From positions 2,601,001 through 2,665,000 of the forward strand of contig NZ_CP073747.1 of assembly GCF_024398015.1 (NCBI RefSeq): a stretch of DNA of 64,000 nt. Reading direction: 5' to 3'. The notes under the pieces were generated by a model, which was not told the origin of the DNA, made no database searches, and was given only the letters and a program-made list of their open reading frames with translations. This DNA comes from Kordiimonas sp. SCSIO 12610 (GTDB taxonomy: Bacteria; Pseudomonadota; Alphaproteobacteria; Sphingomonadales; Kordiimonadaceae). Positions 37,939 to 48,324 of this stretch are shown here, piece by piece (position 1 is the first letter of the stretch; each line of letters begins with the position of its first letter). A program made the position numbers and the translations under genes.

Positions 37939-39333
37939 ATGCAAAATTATTTTCAATTATCAAAGAATGGTACAACATTCAGCCGTGAACTCGTTGCCGG
38001 ACTGACGACATTCTCGACGATGGCTTACATTGTTATTGTAAGCCCCTCTTTACTTTCTCAAACCGGTATGGACTTTCAGGCAGTAACAATTGCAACTTGC
38101 TTGGCAGCGTTCATTGGCTGTGTGTTGTCTGGTCTATTATCAAATTACCCGTTTGCACAGGCACCCGGCATTGGCTTAAGCGCATTCTTTGTATACGGCG
38201 TTGTACTTGGTGGTGGTTATACATGGCAGGGTGCACTTGCGATTGTGTTTATTTCAGGCCTGGTGTTCATTATCTTGACTGCCACAGGCCTCAGGCGGGC
38301 AATTTTGAATGCAATACCCGAAAGCGTCCGGCAATCAGTTCCTGTTGGTATAGGCCTTTTCATTACCCTGATCGGCCTCAATAATGCCGGTGTTGTTGAT
38401 ATCAACCAAGGGCCAATCATTGATATAGTGCTATCGAACGGCACATTAGAACAATCCGACCTCATCGGAAAAATCACCAATGCGCCGCCACAAATCCTTG
38501 AATTTGGTAATTTTGCAAAGCCAGAAGTGTATTTAACGCTGTTAGGCCTCGCGGTTATCATCGGGCTTTCTGTTCACAATGTTAGTGGCGCAATTTTAAT
38601 TGGAGTGGGCGTTGTTAGTTTCATCAGCTTTCTAATGGGCGGCACTGAACTACCAAACCAACTCATAAGTTCTAGTTTCGATATAAGCCCAATATTTTTG
38701 CAGCTGGACTTTTCCGCAATATGGGGCGCAAGCGGCTTCACATTATCCGCTTTGTTTGACATATTTTTTATCGTTTTGGCGTTCACAATGGTTGATTTGC
38801 TGGACACCGTTGGAACCCTATATGGAACGGCGGAAAGAGGAGGCTTTTTAGACGAAGACGGAAAGTTACCACGCATTAACAGTGCGATGATGGCGGATTC
38901 AGTTGCAACAACGATTGGCGCACTCGTCGGTACATCAACTGTAACAACATATCTTGAAAGTGGTTCTGGTATCGCAGCGGGCGGGAAAACAGGCCTTGCC
39001 GCAATCATTGTGGGTATTTTGTTTCTGCTATGCATACCCTTAAGCCCACTCGTGGCCCTGATACCGACATCAGCAACGTCTGCCGCACTTGTGATGGTTG
39101 GTATTTTGATGATTGGATCCGTAAGCAAAATAGACTTCTCCAAACTGGAGGTCGTAGTACCATCATTTTTGGTTATTGTTTTGATGCCATTTTCATACAG
39201 CATCGCGAACGGGATTGGTGCGGGCATCATTGCCTATGTTTTCATAAAAATTATACAAGGTGAACTACGGTCACTTCATCCCGTTACATGTTTGATCGCC
39301 ATTTTATTCGTTTTAAGATACGCCATCATTTAA
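37939..39333 (+). CDS. NCS2-family purine permease (AzgA-like)
   Basis: A 464-aa inner-membrane permease with about 14 hydrophobic segments. The start SRELVAGLTTFSTMAYIVIV, then LSAFFVYGVVLGGGYTW and VDLLDTVGTLYGTAERGG (substrate-contacting region) identify the AzgA-like hypoxanthine/adenine/guanine branch. Proton symport of purine bases is expected. The following gene is a purine-nucleoside-permease-family protein, supporting a role in purine salvage. Confidence 0.9.
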   Translation: MQNYFQLSKNGTTFSRELVAGLTTFSTMAYIVIVSPSLLSQTGMDFQAVTIATCLAAFIGCVLSGLLSNYPFAQAPGIGLSAFFVYGVVLGGGYTWQGALAIVFISGLVFIILTATGLRRAILNAIPESVRQSVPVGIGLFITLIGLNNAGVVDINQGPIIDIVLSNGTLEQSDLIGKITNAPPQILEFGNFAKPEVYLTLLGLAVIIGLSVHNVSGAILIGVGVVSFISFLMGGTELPNQLISSSFDISPIFLQLDFSAIWGASGFTLSALFDIFFIVLAFTMVDLLDTVGTLYGTAERGGFLDEDGKLPRINSAMMADSVATTIGALVGTSTVTTYLESGSGIAAGGKTGLAAIIVGILFLLCIPLSPLVALIPTSATSAALVMVGILMIGSVSKIDFSKLEVVVPSFLVIVLMPFSYSIANGIGAGIIAYVFIKIIQGELRSLHPVTCLIAILFVLRYAII

Positions 39334-39365
39334 CTTCAATCAGGCTCGCAAAGGACACACACAGC

Positions 39366-40454
39366 ATGAAACAAAATTTTATCAGATGCATTACAGCTGT
39401 CCTCGCAATAGTCTTTTCATTTTCCGGGCTTGTGGCGGCCCCAGAAAACCTTGAGGCAAAAATCCCGATCAAAGTTGTCGTTGTTACCATGTTTGAACGC
39501 GGCGAAAGCACCGGCGATGCACCAGCAGAGTTTCAGCATTGGGTAGAACGTTTCCCATTGACGGAGGAACTACCCTTTCCTCTTGGGGACCGCGAACTCA
39601 GATTAAACAGAGATAAGGGGGTTCTCGGCATTGTAACCGGGATCGGTACGATAAAAGCGGCCGCCACTATAATGGCGCTGGGACTTGATGAACGTTTTGA
39701 CCTCAGTAACGCCTATTTTGTTATTGCCGGCATCGCGGGGATTGACCCCGCTGATGGCTCGATTGGTTCCGCCGTATGGACCGACTGGGTCGTAGACGGC
39801 GATTTGATGCATGAAATTGATGCACGCGAAATACCCAAAGGTTGGACAACAGGCAATTTTCCGAGGGCTAGACAAAAACCATTTGATGGCACAGCACCTA
39901 AGACCAACCGTACGCTGGTGTATAGGTTGAATAAAGGTTTGACGGATTGGGCTTTCAATCTGACCAAAGACGAGATTATCCCTGATACCAACGCTATGAA
40001 AAAGTTTCGGAAACGTTACAAGAGTTACCCCAAAGCACAGTTGCCACCCTTTGTTTTACGCGGGGACCAATTATCAGCGATGACATATTGGCATGGTGCA
40101 AAAATGAATGATTGGGCCAATGAATGGATGCCATATTGGACAGAAGGAAATGCGGAATTTGTTACGTCTGCAATGGAAGACAGCGGCACACTTCACTCCA
40201 TAGAGAAACTAGCCTTACTGAATAAAGTAGACAGTAATCGAGTATTGCTCCTTCGCACTGCAAGCAATTATTCAATGCAATATGAAGGAGCAAGTGCTGT
40301 CGACAGCCTGCTCGGCAAGGGGATTCCTGATGATCAAAAATCTGCAGGCTTCCTTCCATCACTTGAAAGCGCTTATCTGATCGGAAGCAAAGTTGTTAAC
40401 TCACTTGTGGACGGATGGTCGACATATAAGGACACCATACCAAATTCAAATTAG
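39366..40454 (+). CDS. Exported purine nucleoside permease (NUP) family protein
   Basis: A 362-aa protein with a signal peptide (CITAVLAIVFSFSGLVAAP). The mature part fits the NUP family: IKVVVVTMFERGE, FPLTEELPFP, GVLGIVTGIGTIKAAATIMA, YFVIAGIAGIDP and VDGDLMHEIDAREIPKGW. The fold resembles nucleoside phosphorylases, so it may bind or process purine nucleosides in the periplasm rather than transport them. ATG 39366 is chosen because it begins the signal peptide; the longer frame overlaps the permease gene. It is 32 bp downstream of the NCS2 gene. Confidence 0.85.
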   Translation: MKQNFIRCITAVLAIVFSFSGLVAAPENLEAKIPIKVVVVTMFERGESTGDAPAEFQHWVERFPLTEELPFPLGDRELRLNRDKGVLGIVTGIGTIKAAATIMALGLDERFDLSNAYFVIAGIAGIDPADGSIGSAVWTDWVVDGDLMHEIDAREIPKGWTTGNFPRARQKPFDGTAPKTNRTLVYRLNKGLTDWAFNLTKDEIIPDTNAMKKFRKRYKSYPKAQLPPFVLRGDQLSAMTYWHGAKMNDWANEWMPYWTEGNAEFVTSAMEDSGTLHSIEKLALLNKVDSNRVLLLRTASNYSMQYEGASAVDSLLGKGIPDDQKSAGFLPSLESAYLIGSKVVNSLVDGWSTYKDTIPNSN

Positions 40455-40790
40455 TCAACTGAATTGAAACTTTGACGCCCACAAACCAAAACGGAAAGAA
40501 TGATCACATTTCTTCCTGTTATCCACTATGAATGACCAAAGCATATCGCTTTTTTCAAAATTTATAGAAATTGAGGGTTGAAACTGTCCGCTATCTTCAA
40601 CGTGCCATTTGCCATATTTGGTTATAACCTACGGTAAACCACTATAAACCTTTTAGTATATTACGGCCCCATTTTCATATGATACGCTACCAAACATTAG
40701 GGATGGCGCAGAATAACCGCGCATAGGTACAGTTTCATAACACGACGTATTTGCGTTAAGGGCCTTTAATGGGTCCATTTGGGAGGAAAT
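40455..40790. other. Intergenic region, no gene seen
   Basis: A 336-bp gap before gamma-glutamyltransferase. No credible ORF, hairpin or repeat was seen. It presumably carries the ggt promoter. Confidence 0.5.
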
Positions 40791-42557
40791 ATGAAAACCA
40801 TAGCAGCCGCATTAATTGCATCAACAGTCATGGCAACAGGTTTAACCGCACAAGATAAAAGTTCTCAAAATGTGCTTGGCCCCTACGGGCTTGACCGGGA
40901 CGCCTACATTCTTAGGTACCGAAGTATCCACGCACCTGTCATCGGTAAATCTGCCATGGTTTCCAGTCAAAATGATATCGCAACAAAGGTTGGTGTTAAA
41001 ATACTTGAAGATGGTGGAAATGCGATTGATGCAGCAATTGCCGTTGGTTTCGCACTTACTGTGACACTACCCCGCGCTGGCAATATCGGCGGCGGCGGAT
41101 TTATGGTTATCCATGACGCAGAAAAACAAGATGCAACGACAATTGATTACCGCGAAACAGCCCCCACGGGAGTGACTGCCGCAGACTTTCTAACAAAGGA
41201 CGGAGAAAAAGATCGCAACTCCCGCTTTGACTGGCCTGCTGCGGGCGTGCCAGGCACAGTCGCAGGCTTTTACAAAGCCTGGGAAATGAAAGGGAAATTA
41301 CCTTGGAAGCGCTTGTTGCAGCCTTCAATCAAACTCGCGGAAGAAGGGTTTCTAGTTTCCTATGATCTAAGCGAAATATTAGCGATTAAGCAAGCGTGGC
41401 TTAAAGGTAACAAAGCATCCGCAAAGGCGTTTTACAAAACTGATGGCTCATCATACGCCCCTGGCGAAATCATGACACGCCCAGCCCTTGCACACACCTT
41501 AAAACTTATCGCGGAACAGGGCCCTGACGCCTTCTATAAAGGGGAAATCGCCCAAAAAATCGCCGCAGACATGAAAAAAAATGGCGGCCATATTGACCTA
41601 GATGACCTTGCGAATTACGAAGCGATTGTTCGCGAACCCGTACGCGGAACCTACCGTGGCTATGATGTGGTATCAATGGCACCACCCAGCTCTGGCGGCA
41701 TCGCAATTGTTGAAATGCTTAATATTCTGGAAAACTTCCCAATCAGTGAATGGGGCTATTCCTCGCGGTCTATCCACGTCTTATCAGAAGCGATGAAGCT
41801 GGCGTTTGCGGATCGCGGGCGAAGCCTTGCAGACCCTGCCTTTTTTAAAACCCCAGTCAAAGAATTAACAGACAAAGCCTACGGCCGCTATTTGGCAGGA
41901 CTTATTAAGGAAGACAGCCTGCTTGATATCGAGCATGGCCTCCTTGAGGACTATTTAGCAGGCGAAGGACCAGAATCGCCATCAACAACCCACTATTCTA
42001 TTGTTGACGCAGAAGGCAATGCCGTTTCCAACACATATACAATATCTTCCTCCTTCGGCTCTGGGCTAACAGTGGAAGGAACGGGTATTCTGCTAAACAA
42101 CCAAATCCATACATTTTCCGTTCGTGCGGGAATTAAAGGGGCAACTGGTTTTATTGCGAGTGAAGCCAATAAAGTAGAGCCAGGGAAGCGCCCTATCAGC
42201 TCACAGTCGCCAACAATGGTACTAAAAGATGGGAAACCTGTGTTGGTTGTCGGCAGCCCAGGCGGCAGCCGCATTATCAATGCTGTCGTCCAAATGATCA
42301 TCAATGTAATTGATCATAACATGAATATAGCTGACGCAACACATACGCCGCGCATCCACCATCAATGGGTACCCAATGTGCTAGAGGTGGAACCTGGTTT
42401 TAATCTTGATACGATTGCAGCACTGAAAGCGCGCGGTCATGATGTAAAGGTTACGTTCACGATGGGCAGCACACAGTCCATCCATGTAACACCCAACTAT
42501 ATTTTTGGATCTTCTGATCCTAGGCGTCCAAACGCACTAACGATAGGCTTAGATTAA
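40791..42557 (+). CDS. ggt: Gamma-glutamyltransferase
   Basis: A 588-aa periplasmic Ntn hydrolase that cleaves gamma-glutamyl bonds of glutathione. The signal peptide is AAALIASTVMATGLTA. The autoprocessing nucleophile is Thr399 in SPSTTHYSIVD. Other landmarks are GGNAIDAAIAVGFALTVTLP, NIGGGGFMVIHD (glutamate binding) and SSQSPTMVLKDGKPVLVVGSP (cue; lid and oxyanion residues). GGAGGAAAT precedes ATG 40791; the TTG 12 nt earlier overlaps this ribosome site and is unlikely. The protein ends at a strong terminator. Confidence 0.93.
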   Translation: MKTIAAALIASTVMATGLTAQDKSSQNVLGPYGLDRDAYILRYRSIHAPVIGKSAMVSSQNDIATKVGVKILEDGGNAIDAAIAVGFALTVTLPRAGNIGGGGFMVIHDAEKQDATTIDYRETAPTGVTAADFLTKDGEKDRNSRFDWPAAGVPGTVAGFYKAWEMKGKLPWKRLLQPSIKLAEEGFLVSYDLSEILAIKQAWLKGNKASAKAFYKTDGSSYAPGEIMTRPALAHTLKLIAEQGPDAFYKGEIAQKIAADMKKNGGHIDLDDLANYEAIVREPVRGTYRGYDVVSMAPPSSGGIAIVEMLNILENFPISEWGYSSRSIHVLSEAMKLAFADRGRSLADPAFFKTPVKELTDKAYGRYLAGLIKEDSLLDIEHGLLEDYLAGEGPESPSTTHYSIVDAEGNAVSNTYTISSSFGSGLTVEGTGILLNNQIHTFSVRAGIKGATGFIASEANKVEPGKRPISSQSPTMVLKDGKPVLVVGSPGGSRIINAVVQMIINVIDHNMNIADATHTPRIHHQWVPNVLEVEPGFNLDTIAALKARGHDVKVTFTMGSTQSIHVTPNYIFGSSDPRRPNALTIGLD

Positions 42558-42573
42558 CATCATTCAAACATTT

Positions 42574-42599
42574 AAAAGGCGAGGTTACCCTCGCCTTTT
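42574..42599. terminator. Bidirectional intrinsic terminator
   Basis: AAAAGGCGAGG (42574-42584) pairs with CCTCGCCTTTT (42589-42599) around a short loop. It serves the convergent ggt and tricorn-like genes. Confidence 0.9.
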
Positions 42600-42610
42600 A
42601 TTAGACTATA

Positions 42611-45600
42611 TTACTTTCCAAAATAATCAGGAAACTTCGGTGTTTTAGGCTCTTTAACTGGGTTTTTCCTAATTTCATCCAACAGATATTCAACTGTTGC
42701 TTCAAGCTGAGGATCACGGCCCTGACGCCACAATTCTGGATCCCACTCGATTTCGACATCGGGTGTGGTGCCATAATTCTCAATTTCCCATTCGCCTTCG
42801 TTGCCAAAGATTGCGAAATCAGGCGCCCTTACGGTACCACCGTCCATCAAAGTTGGAAGCCCTTGCGCAGCAACCAAGCCGCCCCAAGTCCGCTTACCAA
42901 AAAGCTTACCAGCACCGCTTTTCTTGAAGAACCATGGCATTGCATCACCGCCAGACCCTGCCATTTCATTCACTATCATCGCTTTCGGGCCATAAATGGC
43001 ACCAGCAGGAACAGGTACATTGATATCACCGTGGCGGTAGAAAATATTGGCGAAGCGTTCTTTCTTGAACACTTGGGTCACATAATCCGCAAGCAGACCA
43101 CCACCGTTAAAACGCTCATCTAATACCGCGCCTTTTTTATCGGTTTGGGCATAGAAGTATCGATTAAAGCTCCTGAAGCCGGGGCCTGCCGTATTTGGCA
43201 TATAAATGTAAGCAAGCTTACCATCGCTTAACTCGCCAACTTTACGGCGGTTCCCTTCAACCCAATCAATGTTTCGAATACCACTATCGTTATTGATCGG
43301 CTTCACAATTATTTCACGCGCTTCACTACCATCGGCATTTGAACTAATTTTAACGCGTGTTTGCCTGCCCGCTGTAGCTTCAAAAGCATGATAAATATTT
43401 TGACTAGCCATAAGTTCACGGCCATTCACTGCCAGAATATAATCGCCAACTTTAACATTGAGGCCCGGTTCATTAAGCGGCGCAAACAGGCGCGGTGACC
43501 AATTTTCACCATTATAGATTTTGGCAATACGATATCGACCATTATCAACTTCATAATCAGCGCCGAGAAGGCCGCCCTGCACTCTGGGGGCTCTGACTTG
43601 ATCACCGCCACCAATGAACATATGACCAATCGTCAACTGCCCCAACATTTCAGTGAATAAATAGCTTAGGTCACTTCTGTGGCGCACGTTTTTCAAATAA
43701 GGCTCGTACGTAGATGTAGCCCAATTAAGGTCAAGACCATGGAGATTTTTATCATAGAAGAAATCCCGTTCACCGCGCCAAACTTCACGGAACATTTGTT
43801 TCCATTCAACTTCGGGTTCTACAAACACTTCCATCTGGGCAGTTTTGATAGGCTTACCAGGTTTAGCAAGTGCCGCCGTTGCAACAATGCTCCAGTTTGA
43901 ACGACCGCGCCGAACAAGGGCTTTTTTACCATCGCTGGAAAGATCAAAAGAGGAAAGCCCCCCGGTAATACGAGAAAACTTTTTGCCTTTTCCATCAAAC
44001 TTATGAAGCGTAAGCGTCGGCGGGCCATTTTGTCCTGTTTTAGCTTCAAGAGCAAAAAACTCACCTTTACTTCCAGCAACCAGCCCTGCCCATGTTGTGT
44101 TGGCAGCCGGTAAGGCAACAATCCTGTTTTGAATTCCCGCAAGATCAATCTTCAGAGATTTCTTTGGCTTTTCAGCAGATTTCTCATCTGCTTTTTTGCC
44201 CTCTTTAGCATCAGACTTTTTATCCTCTGACTTTTTCTCAGGTTTCTTAGCAGGTTCATCATCGCTTTCATCAGCGATCGGAGACTTTGTTTCCGTTGAG
44301 AGGACAGTTGCATAAATCGAGCGTGTTGTCTGACGACCTAACCCAGACATATCAGCAAAGCTGATGGTTTCTCCAAGATTTGTGCTGGCGGTAAAATATA
44401 AATATTTGCCGTTTTTATCGAATATAGGATGCCGCGCGTCAGAGAGGCCATCTGTAATTTGATGGGTTTCAGCAGTTGCTAACGAATACACGAAAATCGC
44501 ACGCAGCAAGTTTGGAAGTTGTTTAGCGTATGTAATCCAATCACCCTCTGGTGACCAATCGGGCGCCATCACATCAGCGCTTGATATAATATTTTTGTCA
44601 ATATTTACAGCTTTGGGCTCGTCAGCCGTCAGGTCAACATACCACAAATTATTATCATGACCTGTTAGTGCAATTTTCTTGCTATCTGGTGACCAAATGG
44701 GCGAGCGATAGAACATAGGCGGCAGCTTAATAATACGCTCATCCTTCTCGCCTTTCTGATCCCTAATATGAAGCGCATATTCACCTGTTGCTTCGGAAAG
44801 ATACGCAATTGACTGACCATCGGGCGACCAGGCAGGATCGCGCTCCATAACGCCTGTGGTTCTTGTGATATTGCGAACATCACCTTTTTTCTCTGGCACT
44901 GTCAGGATTTCCCCGCGTGCTTCGAAAACAGCACGCTTACCGGACGGAGAAATATGCGCGTTCGCGATATTATTGGATACCTTTGTATAGCGCGGCCTAA
45001 CCGCTGTTAGATCAGCATTCAGCGTAATATCGACTTTGCTTGCTTTACCTGACTTTGTATCAAACAAATGAATTGTTCCAAATTGCTCAAACGCGATAAT
45101 ACCATCAGGGCCTGCGCTCGCTGATTTAATATCCATACCCTTTTGGTCTAAGGCCTGCTTCACAGCTTTCTTTTTGGTGTCATAGGAAAATAACCTGAAA
45201 TCACCCAGCTTACTATCGCGATCAGAAATGAAATATACCGTATCGTCGATCCACATCGGGTTTTTGTCGACACTCGCGGCACTAGGAACCTTTTCAATCG
45301 ACGAGTCTGATAATTTGGCAATCCAGATCTTGTCTTGCTGGCCACCGCGGTAACGTTTCCAGGCCTGCTGCCATTGATTAAGCGGCTCGTAGGCCAAATA
45401 TTTTGAGTTTGGAGAATAAGACCCTTTTTCTGCGCTTGGCAGCGGTAATTGTGTTGGTAACTCAACATTTTCCACGGGAACGGTGAACAACCTCAGAAAA
45501 TTTGCGTAACTATTGCGGGCAGAACTGAAAAGTACATCCTCGCCATCACGAGACCATCCACGAACAATATCAGCGCCGGGATGATACGTTAACCGTTTGG

Positions 45601-45907
45601 GTGTACCGCCCTTAATATCAACAACAAAAACGTCAGTATTGCCATCATACTGACCCGTGAAAGCGACCTTAGATCCATCGGGGGAAAAATAAGGGGTACT
45701 TTCAATGCCTACCCCTGTTGTCAGTTGCTCCGCTTCCCCGCCAGAGCGGTCAACACGCCATAAATCACCCGCGTACGAGAAGACGATATGATCATTACTA
45801 ACCGTAGGTTCTCTGTATAATGTATGATCATCGGCTATAATGCCGGTGCTGATTGCAGACGCGGTAAAAAGCCCCGACAATGCTTTCTTAAAGGATACTG
45901 TTTTCAT
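42611..45907 (-). CDS. Tricorn-like S41 protease
   Basis: A 1098-aa exported protease (signal peptide ALSGLFTASAISTGIIA). The N-terminal half holds WD40/PD40-type propeller repeats (VAFTGQYDGNTDVFVVDIKG, DPAWSPDGQSIAYLSEATGE). A Lys/Glu-rich stretch of about 45 residues follows (KKPEKKSEDKKSDAKEGKK). Then come the C1 domain (WRGERDFFYDKNLHGLDLNW), a PDZ domain (VKVGDYILAVNGREL) and the S41 serine-protease core with catalytic Ser985 in NEMAGSGGDAMPW. It degrades peptides, presumably in the periplasm. The charged low-complexity linker is unusually long. Confidence 0.9.
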   Translation of the reverse strand: MKTVSFKKALSGLFTASAISTGIIADDHTLYREPTVSNDHIVFSYAGDLWRVDRSGGEAEQLTTGVGIESTPYFSPDGSKVAFTGQYDGNTDVFVVDIKGGTPKRLTYHPGADIVRGWSRDGEDVLFSSARNSYANFLRLFTVPVENVELPTQLPLPSAEKGSYSPNSKYLAYEPLNQWQQAWKRYRGGQQDKIWIAKLSDSSIEKVPSAASVDKNPMWIDDTVYFISDRDSKLGDFRLFSYDTKKKAVKQALDQKGMDIKSASAGPDGIIAFEQFGTIHLFDTKSGKASKVDITLNADLTAVRPRYTKVSNNIANAHISPSGKRAVFEARGEILTVPEKKGDVRNITRTTGVMERDPAWSPDGQSIAYLSEATGEYALHIRDQKGEKDERIIKLPPMFYRSPIWSPDSKKIALTGHDNNLWYVDLTADEPKAVNIDKNIISSADVMAPDWSPEGDWITYAKQLPNLLRAIFVYSLATAETHQITDGLSDARHPIFDKNGKYLYFTASTNLGETISFADMSGLGRQTTRSIYATVLSTETKSPIADESDDEPAKKPEKKSEDKKSDAKEGKKADEKSAEKPKKSLKIDLAGIQNRIVALPAANTTWAGLVAGSKGEFFALEAKTGQNGPPTLTLHKFDGKGKKFSRITGGLSSFDLSSDGKKALVRRGRSNWSIVATAALAKPGKPIKTAQMEVFVEPEVEWKQMFREVWRGERDFFYDKNLHGLDLNWATSTYEPYLKNVRHRSDLSYLFTEMLGQLTIGHMFIGGGDQVRAPRVQGGLLGADYEVDNGRYRIAKIYNGENWSPRLFAPLNEPGLNVKVGDYILAVNGRELMASQNIYHAFEATAGRQTRVKISSNADGSEAREIIVKPINNDSGIRNIDWVEGNRRKVGELSDGKLAYIYMPNTAGPGFRSFNRYFYAQTDKKGAVLDERFNGGGLLADYVTQVFKKERFANIFYRHGDINVPVPAGAIYGPKAMIVNEMAGSGGDAMPWFFKKSGAGKLFGKRTWGGLVAAQGLPTLMDGGTVRAPDFAIFGNEGEWEIENYGTTPDVEIEWDPELWRQGRDPQLEATVEYLLDEIRKNPVKEPKTPKFPDYFGK

Positions 45908-46092
45908 CCTCGACTCTCCCTATGTTTGATCCCACCGTCAAGCACCATAGGGAAACATGCTTCACAGAGGCAAGGGAAAGGTTATGTTTTCGCAAATAAA
46001 AACACAAAACATAGCAATCAGGTGCGGCAAACATTATTCATTACCGCCCCTGAAGTAAGCAATGCAGAATTATAAAATCTAATTCTTTTTCA

Positions 46093-47895
46093 TCATCCAA
46101 CTGTTTTAAGCGTATCAATCGATTTGCGCATTTTTATTTCGATCTCATTTATATTCACTTCAAGGTGTTCACAGGCAGACGTGATAGCATCCACAGCTGA
46201 TTTTGCGCCATAGGCGGCTTCGCCAACTTTATGGCTTTCTTCGCTGGTGTCGTGGGTGCTGCTGGCTGCACGCTGTGCATTACCGGCGATTTCACCGGTT
46301 GCGCTATTTTGTTGTGCGACTGCGTCTGCGATTGTTGTAATGATTTCATCACTTTTCGTGATTGATGTTGTTGTTGATTGAATTCCCGCTAAGGCAGCAT
46401 TTACAGCTGTCAGCATTTTTTCAATCATGAGGCTAATATCCTCTGTTGCCTGGCCTGTTTGTGCTGCCAGTGTTTTGACTTCGCTTGCAACAACAGCAAA
46501 CCCTTTGCCCGCTTCGCCAGCACGCGCGGATTCAATCGTTGCATTCAATGCCAGCAAATTTGTTTGCTCAGCGATATCCCTGATCAGGCTTACGACCCCT
46601 CGGATGTCCTCGGTTGCTTTCTCAAGTGTGACAACTTGATCATTGGTATTTTGAGCAGCATTTACGGACGATTTTGATGCTTCTGCGGACATATTAATCT
46701 GCGAGCTAATTTCCGTGATGGATGCTGCAAGTTCTTCGGTTGCAGCTGCGACAGCACTAACACTCGCGTTTGCATTATCTGCTGCAAATGCGATATTTTT
46801 TGACTGTTCCTGAGTTTGCGAAGTCGCACCGTTAAGGACCACCAATTCATTCTGGAATGTGTCAATTGTTGTACGGATTTCCGATAATGCCGCCATTAGT
46901 TCGGTATCTAACGCCGTTGATGCTTCATTTATAGTTGTTCGAATAACGTCTTTGGCTTTTGCTTCGGAAGCTAATCGTTGTTCCTCTGCTTGCTTTTCAA
47001 GGCGAATTTGTTCCTCGCGGCGTTCATTTTCTTCTTCAAGGCGTTCCTGCTGTAGCCGTTTTTGTTCGTCTTCCAGGCGTATACGATCCAAAGCACCGGC
47101 CTTGAGTACTTTGAGGGCATTTGCCATTGTGCCGATTTCATCTAATCGTGTTCCATGAGGAATGGTTACTGACAGATTGTTTTCGGCTAACGCAGTGATC
47201 GTTTTGGACAGGTCTGGAAGAGCATTAACAATCATACGGCAAAGCAACGCCATGACGGCCCCAAAGATCAATGTTGCAATGACCGTCGCGACAATTAATT
47301 GAGATTGTAATTGATCAAGAACGCTTGCAATTTTGGCTTTTTCAACACCTACATATAATATTCCAATAATTTTTCCTGCAGTGGTACGAATTGGCTGATA
47401 AACTGTGTAATAGTCTTTACCCAGAATGGTGGCTTCGCCGCGGAATGTGTTGCCTCGTGTCACAATAGGATAGACACGGCCAGTTTTCCCTAAAGGGGTT
47501 CCAATTGCACGACTTCCGTCAGGCTTTTTAATATTGGTGGTGCGTCGCCAGAAATCTTTTGTTTCCTCATCCCAGACAAAAATAGTTGCGGTTTCACCGG
47601 TTACGCGACCAACCTTATCAATCAAACTCTGGCTATTAAAAGGGCCAAGCGTGTCTGCGGTGACGCTTGATACTTCACTTCCTGACCATTCGACACTAAG
47701 AGACTCCATATTTGTTGAGAGAATTTCGGCAGCAACAGCGAGGCTACTGGTTTGTCGTGACTGCGCTTGCTGCTCTACCTGATCAAGCGTTTGATTATAT
47801 GAAACAATAGCAATTGATGTGCCTGTTATAACCAATAATCCAACGCAAATAGCTGTAATTTTTACAAAAATAGGAAGGCGCTTGAAAAAGTCCAT
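46093..47895 (-). CDS. Methyl-accepting chemotaxis protein with periplasmic Cache-type domain
   Basis: A 600-aa chemoreceptor. TM1 is near 11-33 ([20 protein letters not shown]), the periplasmic sensor near 35-195 ends with [18 protein letters not shown], typical of single-Cache (Cache_3/Cache_2) domains, and TM2 is near 200-222. A HAMP domain ([18 protein letters not shown]), a long Glu/Arg coiled coil ([16 protein letters not shown]) and the cytoplasmic signalling domain follow, with the conserved tip [20 protein letters not shown]. No che genes lie nearby, so it works with a chemotaxis cluster elsewhere. The Cache type suggests small carboxylate ligands. Confidence 0.92.
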   Translation of the reverse strand: MDFFKRLPIFVKITAICVGLLVITGTSIAIVSYNQTLDQVEQQAQSRQTSSLAVAAEILSTNMESLSVEWSGSEVSSVTADTLGPFNSQSLIDKVGRVTGETATIFVWDEETKDFWRRTTNIKKPDGSRAIGTPLGKTGRVYPIVTRGNTFRGEATILGKDYYTVYQPIRTTAGKIIGILYVGVEKAKIASVLDQLQSQLIVATVIATLIFGAVMALLCRMIVNALPDLSKTITALAENNLSVTIPHGTRLDEIGTMANALKVLKAGALDRIRLEDEQKRLQQERLEEENERREEQIRLEKQAEEQRLASEAKAKDVIRTTINEASTALDTELMAALSEIRTTIDTFQNELVVLNGATSQTQEQSKNIAFAADNANASVSAVAAATEELAASITEISSQINMSAEASKSSVNAAQNTNDQVVTLEKATEDIRGVVSLIRDIAEQTNLLALNATIESARAGEAGKGFAVVASEVKTLAAQTGQATEDISLMIEKMLTAVNAALAGIQSTTTSITKSDEIITTIADAVAQQNSATGEIAGNAQRAASSTHDTSEESHKVGEAAYGAKSAVDAITSACEHLEVNINEIEIKMRKSIDTLKTVG

Positions 47896-48072
47896 GATTC
47901 CACCCGTTATTCATAATTGGAAATAACTTCCAATTTCTCATTATTGTTTTAAGTGAAGATGCAAGTTTTTCGTTAATTTGGTGTTAATATTCATTGATAT
48001 TATCTAAAGATATAACAGTGTAACCAAATACCTTTAAAAGTAAGGTATTTCTTATGTGACCATCGGGAAATT

Positions 48073-48324
48073 TCAAATCATCCCACCAATGAAGCTTTGA
48101 TGTGGTTTCTTTAAAATGACTGTTATCTTAGGTTTGAAACATTTACAGCGTGGGCACTGTGTTACGTCTTCAAGCTCAGATACATACATTTGCTGATGAA
48201 CACCCGGTTGACTCACCATCTGATCCGGCAAAACCGACCATTGATGATTACACCTCTTATGAGAGCACGTTACTCGAAAGCTATATCCATCGAGATAATC
48301 ATATAATCGCATTGTATCACTCAC
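48073..48324 (-). CDS. Small zinc-ribbon-like protein coupled to the Y-family polymerase
   Basis: An 83-aa protein starting with GTG 48324, which overlaps the polymerase stop as GTGA (48324-48321); an internal ATG at 48312 is an alternative. The sequence has two cysteine pairs, VTCSHKRCNHQW and TQCPRCKCFKPKI, the arrangement of a small zinc ribbon. I do not recognise a named family. The overlap suggests translational coupling and hence a shared function with the polymerase, perhaps as a DNA- or protein-binding accessory. Not seen elsewhere in the window. Confidence 0.62.
   Translation of the reverse strand: MSDTMRLYDYLDGYSFRVTCSHKRCNHQWSVLPDQMVSQPGVHQQMYVSELEDVTQCPRCKCFKPKITVILKKPHQSFIGGMI

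Noticed and set aside
38574-39230. 218-aa minus-strand frame
   Set aside because: Lies wholly inside the NCS2 permease gene on the opposite strand; hydrophobic composition is a mirror effect and there is no ribosome site.
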